Positions 1 through 11,596 of a stretch of 64,000 nucleotides of DNA are shown here, in pieces. The stretch comes from Oxytricha trifallax (lineage: Eukaryota > Ciliophora > Spirotrichea > Sporadotrichida > Oxytrichidae): contig ARYC01000432.1 in assembly GCA_000711775.1 (NCBI GenBank), positions 62,001-126,000 on the forward strand, in the 5' to 3' direction. Position 1 is the first letter of the stretch; each line of letters begins with the position of its first letter. Position numbers and translations under genes: made by a program. Under the pieces are notes generated by a model. The model was not told where the DNA came from. It worked only from the letters and a program-made list of their open reading frames with translations, and searched no databases.

Positions 1-496
1 TTACTAAATTCGATGTTAATCATCGGGGTGGGATCCACGTAAAGACTAAAGGAATAGATCATTTTTTAAATAAAAATCATAACCTTTATCGTTCATACAT
101 TTCCTTCAACTCATGAAGATTTTTAAAAGTAATGAGGAGATTTTATAATAATAATTAAGCAAAATTTAAAAATCTTTTTATTAATATATTAAAAGAAATA
201 ACAAAAAAATCTAAAAGGCTTGGTATTACCTTAATTTTTACTCTTATAATTTAACTTAACTCATTTTTTGGGGATAATTTTTATGATCAAAACTTATGTT
301 TATTAGATCATCCAAAAGCTTCTAGGAATATTCTTTCATTATCAAAGCTTCTATAAATAAGTATAAAAAAAACAGTTAGTAAAGTTTAATTTTTATGAAA
401 TTAATGCTCCACTTTAAAATATCTAATCCACTAAATTTACCAAAAGAATAATCAAATTTTATAATAATAATAATAAATAATAATAATAATTAATCC
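1..496. other. AT-rich spacer, no gene seen
   Basis: Very AT-rich sequence with short homopolymer runs and an ATA/ATT tract near 460-490. I see no long frame, repeat end or motif in it. It lies 3' of the minus-strand gene that ends at 591. Confidence 0.5.
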
Positions 497-525
497 TCAT
501 CGGGGGCTCAAGGCCCCCCGGATGA
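497..525. repeat. GC-rich hairpin downstream of the 591-2141 gene
   Basis: A short GC-rich inverted repeat (arms TCATCGGGGGC and GGCCCCCCGGATGA) sits in otherwise AT-rich DNA, about 65 bases beyond the stop codon of the minus-strand gene. A role in 3'-end formation or as an element end is possible, but nothing else in the sequence supports either. Confidence 0.5.
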
Positions 526-590
526 ATATATATGTTATATATATGTAAGGGACTTGCCCTTTTAGTTGTGTTTAAAGTAATAGTTAAATA

Positions 591-2141
591 TCAAAAGAGT
601 ATACTTCCTTAATACTCGTAGTAATAGTCTTCATTAATTTGTTTGTCTCTTTCATCTTCTCTCACTTGTTTCATGAAGGTTTCTATTTTGAACCTCTTTT
701 CCTAGATAAGTTGTTTATCTAGTTCGTCACTGTTGCTGAGTTTTCTAAGTCCTAGCCTTAGTTTAAGCTCATGTTGGAGCAGGTAGTGTATTTGTTTTAC
801 TTATTCACTTGTATAATTCTATGGTGAGGTTTATGTGTCGCTAATGCTGTAGAGAATGTCATCTAGTAAAAAGTTGTTTGTTAGGAATTAAGAAAAACTC
901 ATTGTTAGGTTAAGAATTGTAGCCAATAGTTTGGCTTATTCTTTGTCTATTCTTGGGAATAGTGTGGGGAATTGGCAACAGGAAATTATCCAACCTGCTG
1001 TTTAAACTGATTCCTTTAGGAAAATATCTATGTATTTGTGAAAGAATTCAAACTTCTTTCTTATATTATGATAATGAATGTTGTTGATAATCATAGTATT
1101 TTCCTTTGGTAATACCCCTTCTAGGAAGATTGTTTTAAAGAATGAAGTTTGAACAATATTGTCTATTTTCTTGTCATGAATTTTGTCAATGACCGAATTT
1201 TCTTCGTTTACGAAGTGTAAGTACACTTAAGTATAGTAGTCTTTAATTGTTTGTCCGAAGGCCTAGTCAATTCTGATTGTTACTGGATTCTTTAGGATCT
1301 AGAACAAGACTGTGTTCCATTTTACAGGTATGTCTGTTTGTTTAAATTCTTGCATTTTTGGAAGAAAGTTTTAAAACTCAGTCCTCATTTCTTATTGTTT
1401 GTTGAGCATTACCGTAATCAGTAGGTTTTTATATTCAGGTGGGGTGGGGGTTTTTACTTCTTGTCCGTCAGCTATTTTGTATAGTTTGTCAAAACTTTAT
1501 TGGCCTATTTGAATTATTTCTTATAGCATTTGTTGTTCATGAAGGTTGATTCTCTCATGTGGGACATCATTTAATTCAATGTATCTATGGAAGTTAGGAG
1601 GTATTATTTCTTATTGTTTTTTCTGATGTGCTTTGAAAAAACTGGTCAGAAAATTCTGTTCAGATTCTGGTAGTTACTACCTATGCTACTGGTCTAGTGC
1701 GTCACCGTCAAAGATGGTTCCTCTTCTATTAGATATTTAGTACCTTTTAGATTACTAGATGTTTGTAAAGTAATCTTATATGAGCCAAGATAGGTCTTTT
1801 AGTAGTTTCCAAATTGGGTATCTGGTCTTCTGATTGATTGTGTATTTACCATGAATATAAAAGAAGTTCAATGTTTCTCTTATATTGTGTTTGGTTAGGG
1901 CTGGGTGTGTTTAGCCTCTATCTGCCGCAAGAATCACTCCTAAGACTCTGCGGAGAATTTAGTGTTGTTTCTTTGAGATATCGATGAAAGATTTGTCTCT
2001 CTTCAGAGACTGATGTAGCTTTCCAAATCTCGCCTCGGTAAGTTTTTAGACTTAGTATGAGTCGAGTAGATCATGAATTTGTGGTCTTAGGTAATCTATC
2101 TTATAGATTAGGTTCTTTCCCCAAGAGCCTTAAGCTAACAT
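591..2141 (-). CDS. Intact unrecognised 516-codon protein gene, candidate germline-limited gene
   Basis: Reading from ATG at 2141 to TGA at 591 gives 516 codons without one TGA, with many TAA/TAG codons in glutamine positions. That length is hard to get by chance. The protein begins MLAQGSWGKNLIYKIDYL and ends EDYYYEYQGSILF. It is rich in charged and glutamine residues, has an arginine-rich stretch near residues 60-75 (QHQILRRVLGVILAADRG) and a heptad-like charged C-terminus suggestive of a coiled coil. There is no signal peptide or membrane segment. I do not recognise the family, although the middle (EIIPPNFHRYIELNDV, about residue 200) has a vaguely retroelement-like look that I would not rely on. 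Base composition is clearly richer in G+C than the flanks. The frame is uninterrupted, which argues against an ordinary IES-broken precursor of a macronuclear gene. It could be a germline-limited gene or a gene of an unrecognised mobile element. No partner gene lies beside it. Confidence 0.7.
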
Positions 2142-2763
2142 CCTTATTTAATAATTTTTTTATATTCAAATTTTATATTAAATAACCCACCCTTACTCAA
2201 TAAGTAGCACTATTAATATAGTCTTTTATTAAAAATTAGAAAGCTCGATAGATAAAAGATTCACATCTAAAAATTTAAGATATAAGCAAAATCTGAGAAA
2301 ACTTTTATGAATTCAAAGAAACGGTTCTCATATCATTACAAGCTTAATTCTAAGAAATAATCAATAATATAGGATATTTCATAAATGCGATGCATCATAA
2401 TAGAAATATAATCCAATCTTAAAGCTAAATAATTTTTTAATCATTTTTATATCAATAGGGTAGAATGATAAACTGGTTTATATTAGGAGTTTTCTATATG
2501 TTTAATAATGATAAATCTTAAATAGTTAATTAGAAAAATAGTAAAGAAAGACAATATTTCTGATATGATTTCAAGAATAAAACATTATTAATGTTTGATT
2601 ATTTTGGAGATTATTATAGCAAGAAAAAAGTCGTATACTTTTAAATAATCAATTAGTTTTTAATGGGAAAAAATTCATGCTACTGGGATTAATGGTTCAG
2701 CCAATTCAATAAATTATCGTTATAAAACTGCTATTAAATAGTATATAGTGATGTTATAGCAAT
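2142..2763. other. AT-rich spacer between the 516-codon gene and TBE-1
   Basis: About 620 bases of AT-rich sequence upstream of the minus-strand gene start and up to the AAT target duplication of TBE-1. No motif or frame is distinct from background. Any promoter of the 591-2141 gene should lie here, but I cannot point to one. Confidence 0.4.
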
Positions 2764-2900
2764 CAAAACCCCAAACCCCTTAATGAGGTATATAAGTGTT
2801 TTGACTTGGAGGGTATAGTTCGGTCTTGTTAGGGTTAGTAGAGAAAAAGCAGGTTTTATGTGAATTTAATAAGTGTTTAATAGATATTAGTTGTTTTAAT

Positions 2901-4350
2901 TCAAACGAATTTTATCTGCTTGTCTTTGTTATACCTCTGGAATCTTGCTCTCTAATGTGGCTCAAGAATGTCATCTAATGTTTATCTAGGATAAGAGAGA
3001 GCACTGACTATTATCATCTCTACTATCTTTTTTATTTTCTTGCATAAATCCTCTTACTTTATATTCTTCTAAGTTTAATTGATTGATTATTTTTCAAACT
3101 TTGTACCAAAGAAAACCATACTTTCCATATCATTCTCTAGTATAATTACTCCAATTGCCCAAACATCCCACTAAACAGAGCCATTAGTCCATTTCTCTCT
3201 GATTTAGAAGTATCCAGATGTTCCAAGAACCTTTGCTAAGGTTACTATATCTTATCTTATGGCTCTATTGAAATCACTAACAACAACTTCTAAAGGTCAG
3301 AGGTTTATCATAAAATTTTCAGGCTTTAAATCTCTATGAACATATCCAAGTTCATGAAACTCCTTGACACCCTATATCATATCTGATAGTATATCATTCA
3401 AATCATCTGGGTATCTGTTATGATTTAAATAATCTCGGAGGGTCATTTCATATTTCTTAAGCCTTAATGCGATAAAACCATAGCTTAAAATAACACCATC
3501 TAGCTTAAGCAAGTTCTTGCAATCTCTTCTCTTTGCCTCTCTAAGAATCATATATTCATTAGCAAACTCATTTAAGTACTGCTCATTCTTAAGGAGATAG
3601 CTGAAAGGATACACTGTATGCATACTCATAAATCACAATGAGTTTTGGTTTTGCAGGGACGATAATATGCAAATAGTTATCAATACAGCTGCTAATATCA
3701 ATTGCATTGAATGCAGGTATGTTCATAGCTTTCGCTTAGAATCATGCTGAAATAGTGTTACCTACTGGGTTGATTCATCAATTCATACAGTTTTTATCTT
3801 TTGAGTCTCTCCTGTTACTCTCTTTATGACTCAATAGTATTTGATTTTCTCTTGGCAGGTATAAGTTTTTAAGTTTCTTTATCTTGAATCAAGAACTCGC
3901 TTAAGTGATGTTTTTGCATGTGTTTCTTTACTTTTGCTGAATGGGTATAGGACTTCAAAGAAGTTGTGCTTTAATACCTGCCATCTACTTTATCGTGTTT
4001 GAAATATATCTTAGCTCTTCCAGAGTGTATCTCTTTGATGTGCCTCTTCAAGCTAGAATCAGTTGAGAAGAAATTTTAGCATTCATCGCATTAGAACGTT
4101 TTAATTTTTTCTACTGGGAGCTGTTCTTTTAACTCCTCAACATTTTCAATTTGTGTTTAAATACCCATCTATTCACTCTACTTCCTGTTCTTTTTTTCTA
4201 AACCAAACACCTCCGATTCAAACTCAAGTGCTCTAAGCTCTGGTTCTCTTTCAATGTAGATGATCTCTGACTACTTAGTTTAGCCAAAGTTTAGCTATGA
4301 TTATCCATTGCCAAGAGAGATTACTTTGCAATTTTAAGTTAGCCGCCATG
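2901..4350 (-). pseudogene. TBE-1 zinc-finger/kinase gene (57-kDa class), with a net frame change
   Basis: Homologous along its length to the gene at 23420-24868. ATG at 4350 opens a MAANLK N-terminus (MAVNLN in TBE-2), and the last residues KFV before TGA at 2901 also match. The kinase part around 3372-3629 is continuous (VYPFSYLLKNEQYLNEFANE) and is followed by the catalytic-loop region. The total of 1450 nt is not a multiple of three, so there is a net single-base change relative to TBE-2. In the family this protein joins C2H2 fingers to a protein-kinase-like domain; its role in transposition is not established. The start follows the conserved ATG just inside the AT-rich spacer. Confidence 0.8.
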
Positions 4351-5101
4351 TTTAAATTCAAATTTAAATTTATTTTATTTAGCTCTATTAACTTCTCTAG
4401 TTATAGGAGGAGTGAGTTGGAGTTGACACTGTAATAATAATGGTTATATTTCAGGTATAAGAGATCGTATTTATAATTAGTTTATAACTATAATTTTTCT
4501 AATTTAATCCTTAAAAATTTTGATTTTGATACCAACTAAGGAAAAATTCAGGTTGGTAATGGTACCAATTAAGTTTTGAACCAGGTTGGAGCTTTTCCAT
4601 TAAAACCTCACTAGTTTAAAAATAGGTACTAATTAAGTTTTGGTAAGGTAAAATTTTTTGAGAAATAGAGAATTTTTTAATTAATCCAGATTTATATTTT
4701 AATGATGATTTTAAAAGTCTTAAATAAAATGAAATAAGGGAAGATTTAGAAATTTTAGAGAAGCGTGATATTTAAATTATATAAAATGCTTATTATGAAA
4801 AGACCCATAACATTAGTACGATTCCGCAGAGGTCTGCGAAAACACAAATCCGCAGAGGTCCGCAGAGGTCATTGAGAAATAATGCGTAACGCGCCACATT
4901 TGCCTCAGATGCGATTCTTAATTCATTTAAGACTAAGGCTTTAAAAGCCCTATTTTTAATTAATTCTTAATTATAGTTAGTTAGTTAGTAACTTGAGGTA
5001 AATTAAAATGTACGAAATACAACAACTTCGTATATAAATAGATGTAATTGCTGAGAATTCTTCTAAGTGTAGGTTGCAAATTGATGCGGTTCTCCGCTCA
5101 T

Positions 5102-6755
5102 TCACTTTTGAATCTTTTGTCCCATTTCTTACTGGTTGTCTATGGCACCTTCCTCTTTATTTGTATCCTCGTCTGCCTCTCCTTTTGCCTCTTTTGGTTT
5201 GATTTGGGCGATCTCTAGTCCATTGACTGCCTCTTGCTTCTCCTCGTTCCTTGGTGGGTGACTTGATTTGTCGCTAAATAGTATATTCTCCAACTCTGAC
5301 ATGCTCTCATTCAGTTCACTGATGTTGCCCTCGAACTTTTCAAATTACTATCCTAGTTCTGACTGCCACTCGTTTCTTAAGATAATATCTTCCCACCCTT
5401 CTTCCTATTAGTTTTGTCTGGCATTTCCTGATCCCATCTCTACGCTCACTTGGTCCCAGATAAGGAGGCTCTTCTGTTCCATATTCCTCTCTGCTTCCTC
5501 TTCTTAGATAGTGAGTCCTAATTTTCCAATTTCCATCTTGTTGTCCCGATCTCAAGGCTAAACATCAAATAGTATCTCTGCATGTTTATCCAGTCCTTTG
5601 AGAATATCTGGAATATTGGCTCTCCAGCAATTTCTCTCTAGTGCTAGGTGGTTTGCGATTAGTATGGCTAACAGTCCACAATCTTGGGGGTAGGTTACCT
5701 AATTTACATCTTGTTTGTTCACTATGCTCTCTGCCTTGTAAGATGGTCCATAATCCCATCCATCAGTTCGTTTATCTGGTTCCCAAACTTCTGGATTAAT
5801 GCCAAGCTTCCTATCTACCTTCTCGAATCATAGATCTCCAGCTTCTTCGATCCCTTGTCTATCTTAAGTACTACCCAGTTCTGGCAATTCTTTACTATAC
5901 TTAAGCAGACTTAGGGTATGATAACACTCTGAATGTCGTCATGGTTTCTCCAGTATTTGCTATTCTCGATTTTCCAATTGGTCTGGCCTATATATTTCTC
6001 CCTTTGGCGTATCCCTTTGTCATTATGACTATTGGTGGTAGAATCAAACATTTTAGTTTTTAGTGCGTAAACTGTACCTCCTCTACTAAACTTAGACTTT
6101 TTTCCATAGTGGTTTCTTGAATATGATAGCCTGGGGTCAAATCTGAGTGATCCCACTCTCGGTTAATCTCATCCCAATGTCTCAACTGTTTCTATGACCA
6201 TAGGTCCTTCTCTCTAGCTCCATTCTTCTTAGCGTTGTCCCTATCTGTGAGTCTTCTGACTAACGCCTTTTCAACTTTGGATCTGGTGCTTGGGCAACAC
6301 ACGATAGTAATCATTCTTGAAGTCATTGGTTTCCACCCTTTTTTGACATAGATTATCTTGTCGAAATCTTTGCATTTCACTTCTGTGAGATCGATGAGGT
6401 GCTTGAGCTTCATTGGGTCTCCTTGAATGCATTCTGATCCATCCTCATGTTTGTCGAATTATTCCCTCTGCTTTTGAGACTGATTCATCTTCTTGCTAGG
6501 GTTAGAGTTCCCTATCCTGAGTTTGCTCTTGAATCCCATTTGTTTGTTCAATGGGACCTTGAATTACTCTTCTCCACCAATTCCGAAGGCCTCCTGGTCT
6601 CTACTTCTGTCTCTATGACTGTGCCTAATCTCCGATACCTTCTCCCAGAACCGCCTCTTCTCTTGTCTGCTCTTCCATTGGTTGTTGTTGAGTGAGTTGT
6701 TTGAACTTCTGTTCCATGACCTATTCTTTTGGTTACTGAATTTTGATTCCTCCAT
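5102..6755 (-). pseudogene. LINE-1 second gene: protein with a Ulp1/C48-protease-like region
   Basis: ATG at 6755, TGA at 5102, about 550 codons, with at least two frame changes. The N-terminal 100 residues are basic and polar (MEESKFSNQKNRSWNRSS), resembling a nucleic-acid-binding tail. The middle contains VIIPQ, then NWVVLKIDKGSKKLEIYDSR (near 5822-5885), then PQDCGLLAILIANHLALE (near 5640-5690). This spacing follows the C48 (Ulp1/SENP) pattern of HW, hydrophobic strand, catalytic Asp in YDS, and Gln before DCG. Here Asn replaces the His before Trp, so this copy may be catalytically dead, and the Gln lies seven rather than six residues before Cys. The C-terminus is acidic (MSELENILFSDKSSHPPRNE). 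If real, the domain could act on SUMO-like conjugates or on an element polyprotein; that is inference. The homologous N-terminus is visible in LINE-3 at 51834. Confidence 0.6.
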
Positions 6756-6861
6756 CTAGTCTTTGTTTAGTTTTTGAAGTTCTTTTTAATTAATAATTCT
6801 TTATTATAATTCTCAGATTTTCCATCTAAATATACTCTTGGAGTTTCTTTCATTTTGATGT

Positions 6862-9800
6862 TCAAGTAGATTGAACTTATTGTAATTTCTCTTCGTCATA
6901 TTCCACTTCCTTTTTCTTGACATAGGTTACTCTAAATGTTCACTTTACTGGTTGGTAGTACTCGTGATGTTCTAGTTTTCTTATTCTCTGATCTAACCAA
7001 ATCATGTTAGAGATAATCTCAATCTGAGTATGGCTTTCCATGTCAACTAATCTATTCTCTCTTATTTATTTAGAGAATCTTGTGGGGTCTCCTCCAGTGT
7101 TGATAAGGTTACAGTTCCTTAAGTGGTTGTAGTCAACCATGACTTTGAAAATATTACAATAATGACTCATGCCGTAATTTACAATCGTTCTACCCTGACT
7201 TAAGGCCATCATCGTACCCATCACATTTTTGGTTATGAAAAGTTTTCTCTTTTTTTACAAAGCTTTTCCATTTTCTTATATTACCTCCGGAACTTCTTTT
7301 TTTTTACAAACTATCCTATATCCAATCTTATCTTTTTGAGGTTTTTCTAGACTAACTCTTGAATAATTTCGCTAGTGTTTGTCTCTTTAAGTTAGGTGAC
7401 ATTTCTTAAAATTTTGTTGGGTATGTCTCTCGAAGTTTTGAATGCAATTCTCTTGAGCTGCAGCTCCATATTCTCTATTTCGCTTATTTTGACATATTAA
7501 GCCGCTACAAGAGGGGTGTATTTGTAAATTAGTAACGATCTAATTTATGCCATCATTATAGTGTCACAAATTGTTGGATTATTTGACTTTGTAAGTCTTT
7601 GGTAAAACGCAGTTTTCTATTTTAATTCTTCCCAAGTATTTCTTAGAAGCTATTAAGTGTTCAAGCAAATGTTTAATCCAAGGTACTTAGCTTCTTTTAC
7701 TTTGTGAATTCCCTCAATTTGAAATACATTTTCAAATTTCTTAGCGTCACTTAGAAACACTGTCTTTTTCTAGTTTAGTTTCAGATTGTGTGACTTTTCT
7801 AGTTTTCTGAAACATTCCAGGACCCTTTTAAACTGTTCCTGGTCATTGATATTTATCAGTAAATCATCTGCAAATGCTATTAATTTGCCTTATTTTATCA
7901 GAGATAACAGCTCTGGTTGAGAGTAAAGGGCATCTTATAAATAGATGTTAAAAAGCATTGGTGAAAGTCTACTCCCCTGGGTTACCCCTTGTTAGGTTAA
8001 TATCTCTTCCCCTTCATATTTTATCTTGTTGTTCTTGTATAGTTCCTCGATCAGGGCTACTGTTGTCGCATCACTATCATTTTTAACTCTGCTCCTCAAA
8101 ATTGTCATTAGCTTGTCTTTCCAGACCGAGTCATAAGCCTTCTGTAAATCTACCAATAAGTATGCTTCCCTACTACTACTCTTCTTTCTCGACTATTTGA
8201 TATGTTCTAATAATCTCACTAGGTTGATGTGAGTACTCTTGTTCTCCTTGAACCCATTCTGGTAGTTACCAGTAAGAAGTAAATCACTCTTGTTCTCTTG
8301 AATTTTGTTGATGATCACTTTCTCCACAATTTTGCTTAGATGTGAATTAATCACAATGGGTCTGGTGTTGGATATTTCTGGGTATAGGTCGCCTTGACTT
8401 TTGCTCAGTAAAATTAATCTCCCTTCTTTGATGTATTCAGGTATTTTTGTTGAGATGAGCCAATCTGCTATTCTATTACTTACAGTCCTAAAAATCTTTT
8501 CCGATTTCATTATTATTTTTCCATCGAAGCCATCTGGGCCTATTGCTTTGTTAAAATACATTCCTTAATGCTCTTCTCGACATCCATGCTCTAACAGAAT
8601 AACTTTTTGTTCTCCTCGTCAGTCATGACCATGTCTTACTTCGTCCCAGGCTCAGATTTATTTTCTCTATCGTCTTTAAATAGTTAATTGTAGAATTCTA
8701 CTATTCTCTTTTTTGTATACTCTCCCAATTCTACTCTTTCTTCTAACATTGTCAACCCTTTGATAGGTTGTGATTATTTTTGGCTCTTTGTGAGCCTCTT
8801 TACTAGATAGAAGAATTCTTTCAAATTGTTTCTATCCAAGCAGTGCTCCATGTCTCTGATAGCATCTCCCCACTGTAGCTTTGTATCTTGAAATACGTTT
8901 TTGATGTTTCCCACTCTATTCTTAATTGCCCATTCTGGGGGTTGCTGATACCAGTTTTTTCCCTTATGATGTTTTTCAAGTCTGTCTTGGAAGCATTGTT
9001 GAATTGGACGTTCAAGGTCCTCTCCTGTTAGTTCTCTTCCCTCCTCTATGAATGCTTTCCAGCATTGTTTCCTAATATCTGAGATTCTTATATTACCCTC
9101 CTTGTCTGAGAGTTTTAGATCATTGTCTTAGAATTTGATTCTAAGCTTTACTTGCAGCATTTTGTGGTCTGTCAGTCTGAGTTGGTAAGTTTCCCAACTA
9201 ATAGTTTCTACATTAGAAAATATTTAATCAAGTTAGTTCCCTTTAGTATGAGTTTCCACTCCATGTGGAATAGATTCTTTGAGTCCCTCCTTATTGAGTC
9301 TCTTGCCTAGCTCTTTAATATGAAAGTTGAAGTCCCCCATGACTATTATTCTTTGTCTTTAACACTTTTGTTTTAGGGATTTTATCATATATATCAGTCT
9401 GTTTTGTAATTCTTTTACTTCATCGTTGCAGTAGGGGGGATGTATGCTGTAATAATATGTAGTGGGTAGGCTCCCACGTTTAGTATTGTCCACGCTAAAA
9501 ATTATCTGAGAGTTTTGATGGTTTTCATGTGGAACTTCCCGTTGTTCAATACTAGAACTCCACCATTTCTCGCAAGTTAGGTTTGAGCGATATTCTTATT
9601 GTTAATTCCGACCAATCTCTGAAGTCTCGTTTCCACAAGCCCTATGAAGTCTGGCTTTCTGTCTTCTATTTCTCTCATCATTTGGTCCTGTTTAAGTTTT
9701 GAGTTTATCCCTCTTACATTATAAAGGCATATACTTAGCTCGATTGATTATGCTGAGATCTATCTCTTATTGTTAATCACTGTTGATCTTCTCTTGCTCC

Positions 9801-10104
9801 TTTAGTCCTCGGCAAATCTCTCGGTTCTCCTAGCCCAACCTTCAACTTCTCTTACTGGTTGATAGAAATGAAGTTATCGGTTGTTGTTCAATTGTATACT
9901 GAACTTGTCTAATGTTTTTATATTTTTATTTGGCACTTAGACTTGAATTATTTGGCTATTGGTTTGCTAAATATTGCTGTCTCCCTTTGAACATTCAAAG
10001 TAGTCCTTCATCGATGTTTGGCTATTCGGTTTGGAAGTCTCTTCTTTTTTCATAAATACTGGCAATTTCCTTCGACCTCCTGGCTATTCTTGTTTTGCCT
10101 CCAT
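6862..10104 (-). pseudogene. LINE-1 APE endonuclease-reverse transcriptase gene, nearly intact
   Basis: ATG at 10104. The N-terminus (about 170 residues) is basic and polar. An apurinic-endonuclease-like domain follows (NVRGINSKLKQDQ, GLVETRLQR, MGDFNFHIKEL, HTKGNQLDQIFSN, between about 9650 and 9220). Next comes a reverse transcriptase with NKAIGPDGFDGK (about 8545), GNYQNGFKENKSTH, DLQKAYDSVWKDKL (about 8130), GVTQGSRLSPMLFNIY (about 7960) and the catalytic AFADDLLINI (about 7860). The catalytic Asp pair is intact. One base is missing in the six-C run (minus strand) at 9434-9439, and there is a TGA at 6940-6942 where the homologues read through; the next in-frame TGA is at 6862. Product: the enzyme for target-primed reverse transcription. 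The start is supported by a similar leader in front of the second gene. Confidence 0.88.
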
Positions 10105-10157
10105 CTAGTCCCCGCTCTTTCCATTTCTTTTTAATTAATAATTAATTCTTAATTATA

Positions 10158-10637
10158 TATATAATAAAATATGTAATAAATTAATTTACGCAATTTACTA
10201 AATTAATAATTTATCATTAATTACAATTCTCTATAGAGAAATCAGATCAAGTTTAATATATTTAATTTTTCATTAAAAATTAAAATTGAATTACATATTT
10301 TATTATATATAATTAAGAATTAATTAAAAATAGGGCTTTTAAAGCCTTAGTCTTAAATGAATTAAGAATCGCATCTGAGGCAAATGTGGCGCGTTACGCA
10401 TTATTTCTCAATGACCTCTGCGGACCTCTGCGGATTTGTGTTTTCGCAGACCTCTGCGGAATCGTACTAATGTTATGGGTCTTTTCATAATAAGCATTTT
10501 ATATAATTTAAATATCACGCTTCTCTAAAATTTCTAAATCTTCCCTTATTTTATTATATTTAAGACTTTTAAAATCATCATTAAAATATAAATCTGGATT
10601 AATTAAAAAATTCTCTATTTCTCAAAAAATTTTACCT
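10158..10637. repeat. Right arm of the TA-flanked element with an internal stem
   Basis: Contains the centre of the host element (AATTTACGCAATTTACTAAA, also found in the relative at 59396-60183), bounded by inverted copies of AATTAATTCTTAATTATA and TTACATATTTTATTATATA. The right terminal inverted repeat follows. No coding potential was seen. Confidence 0.75.
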
Positions 10638-11596
10638 TACTATTAAATTGGTGACAATTAAAATTAAACAGATTTAGTACCAGTACTAATTAAATTTAAA
10701 CAAATTTAGTACTAACTTAATGGAATAATTTGATAAAAGTGGAGCTCCATCTCTCCAATTTGCTACAGCTACTGCAAACTTTCTTTACGGATCTTTGCAG
10801 GGTTGACCTCCTATAAGATGCCCATATTTAATAGTAAGATTTTAAACAATAGGATCCAGAAGTCTATAAGTTATAATTTGAAATTCATTAATAGGAAGAG
10901 GAACAAAGATGGAATCACTCAATGATCAAATGAAAAGAGTCGAGGCTCAAGAAATGATATCAAGATTCAGAAGTAAGGAAGATCTCTATCGATACCTAAC
11001 TTTACATGGTAAGATAACTTGATGACTATTAACATATTATACAGTTGGTTTATTCCTTCCAACGATGGAAGGTACCAAAATTTCATTCTTGAAAGCAATA
11101 CTTTGTGAGGAGAAGAAAGCTTTTAAAAATAAAGAGATTAAACTAATTGAAATTCCCAACTACCCTGAGATTTAGAGAAATTATTTACATTTTCCAAGAA
11201 TGATTAAATAATCAAGAATAGTGGTTAATAATTTATTTTATTGATATATAATTAAATTTACATATGATAGTGAAAAGTGTAATTGAGAATAAATTAGAAA
11301 TATATAAAATGAAGTATGCTCTTAATAAAAAGCATTAAAAATTTTTAAAATGTAAAAAGAATTTTAATTTATGCTAAACTTTCCAATTAATGTGAATATA
11401 TGTTAATAATACTAATTATTATTGGATAAAATATTTAATACGTGAATAAAGGATTATGAATGAAAATAATAAAGTTAATATATCTAAAAAGTAAATTAAT
11501 TTATATATACGAGCTAAGTCAAAAAAATAAATTTAGACTTTGCTGGTCAATTTTTTAGATTTTTAAAAATATTATTATAAGATATCTAAGTTTTTG

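Larger units (their letters stand above)
4976..10138 (-). mobile_element. LINE-1: near full-length non-LTR retrotransposon
   Basis: A minus-strand LINE bounded by a 19-bp direct repeat, TAATTAATTCTTAATTATA, at 4957-4975 and 10139-10157, a typical target-site duplication. Its 3' end (low coordinates) finishes in a short CTAA-type tandem repeat rather than poly(A). It holds two genes in the order endonuclease-reverse transcriptase (6862-10104), then a second gene (5102-6755). Both genes begin shortly after a similar leader (TTATTAATTAAAAAGAA followed by GACTAGATGGAGG). The 5' end lies only about 34 bases before the first ATG. LINE-3 (47835-52150) preserves the same gene order. Confidence 0.88.
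4646..10637. mobile_element. TA-flanked long-inverted-repeat element inserted in TBE-1 and carrying a LINE
   Basis: Both ends read AGGTAAAATTTTTTGAGAAA inward and are flanked by TA (4644-4645 and 10638-10639). Comparison with TBE-2 shows the empty site TGGTACTATT, so one TA has been duplicated. The inverted repeats extend for some 300 bp and include a GC-richer stretch with CAGAGGTCTGCG and TTTGCCTCAGATGCGATTC. A LINE (4976-10138) interrupts the left arm. Without it the element is about 0.8 kb, matching the relative at 59396-60183. No gene of its own was seen, so it looks like a non-autonomous element whose mobilising enzyme would be of a TA-targeting (Tc1/mariner-like) kind. Confidence 0.88.

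Noticed and set aside
497-525. Bacterial-type rho-independent terminator
   Set aside because: The hairpin lacks a following T-run in the gene's direction and the organism is a eukaryote.
1561-1620. Retroelement-pol-like wording (PPNFHRYIELND) in the 516-codon gene
   Set aside because: No protease, reverse transcriptase or integrase motifs occur anywhere in the protein. The resemblance is too short to use.
2764-2780. C4A4 repeats as real chromosome ends (telomeres)
   Set aside because: They occur at the tips of inverted repeats inside continuous DNA and are flanked by 3-bp target duplications, so they belong to TBE transposons.
6447-6695. Plus-strand open frame of 82 codons
   Set aside because: Antisense shadow of the LINE-1 second gene.
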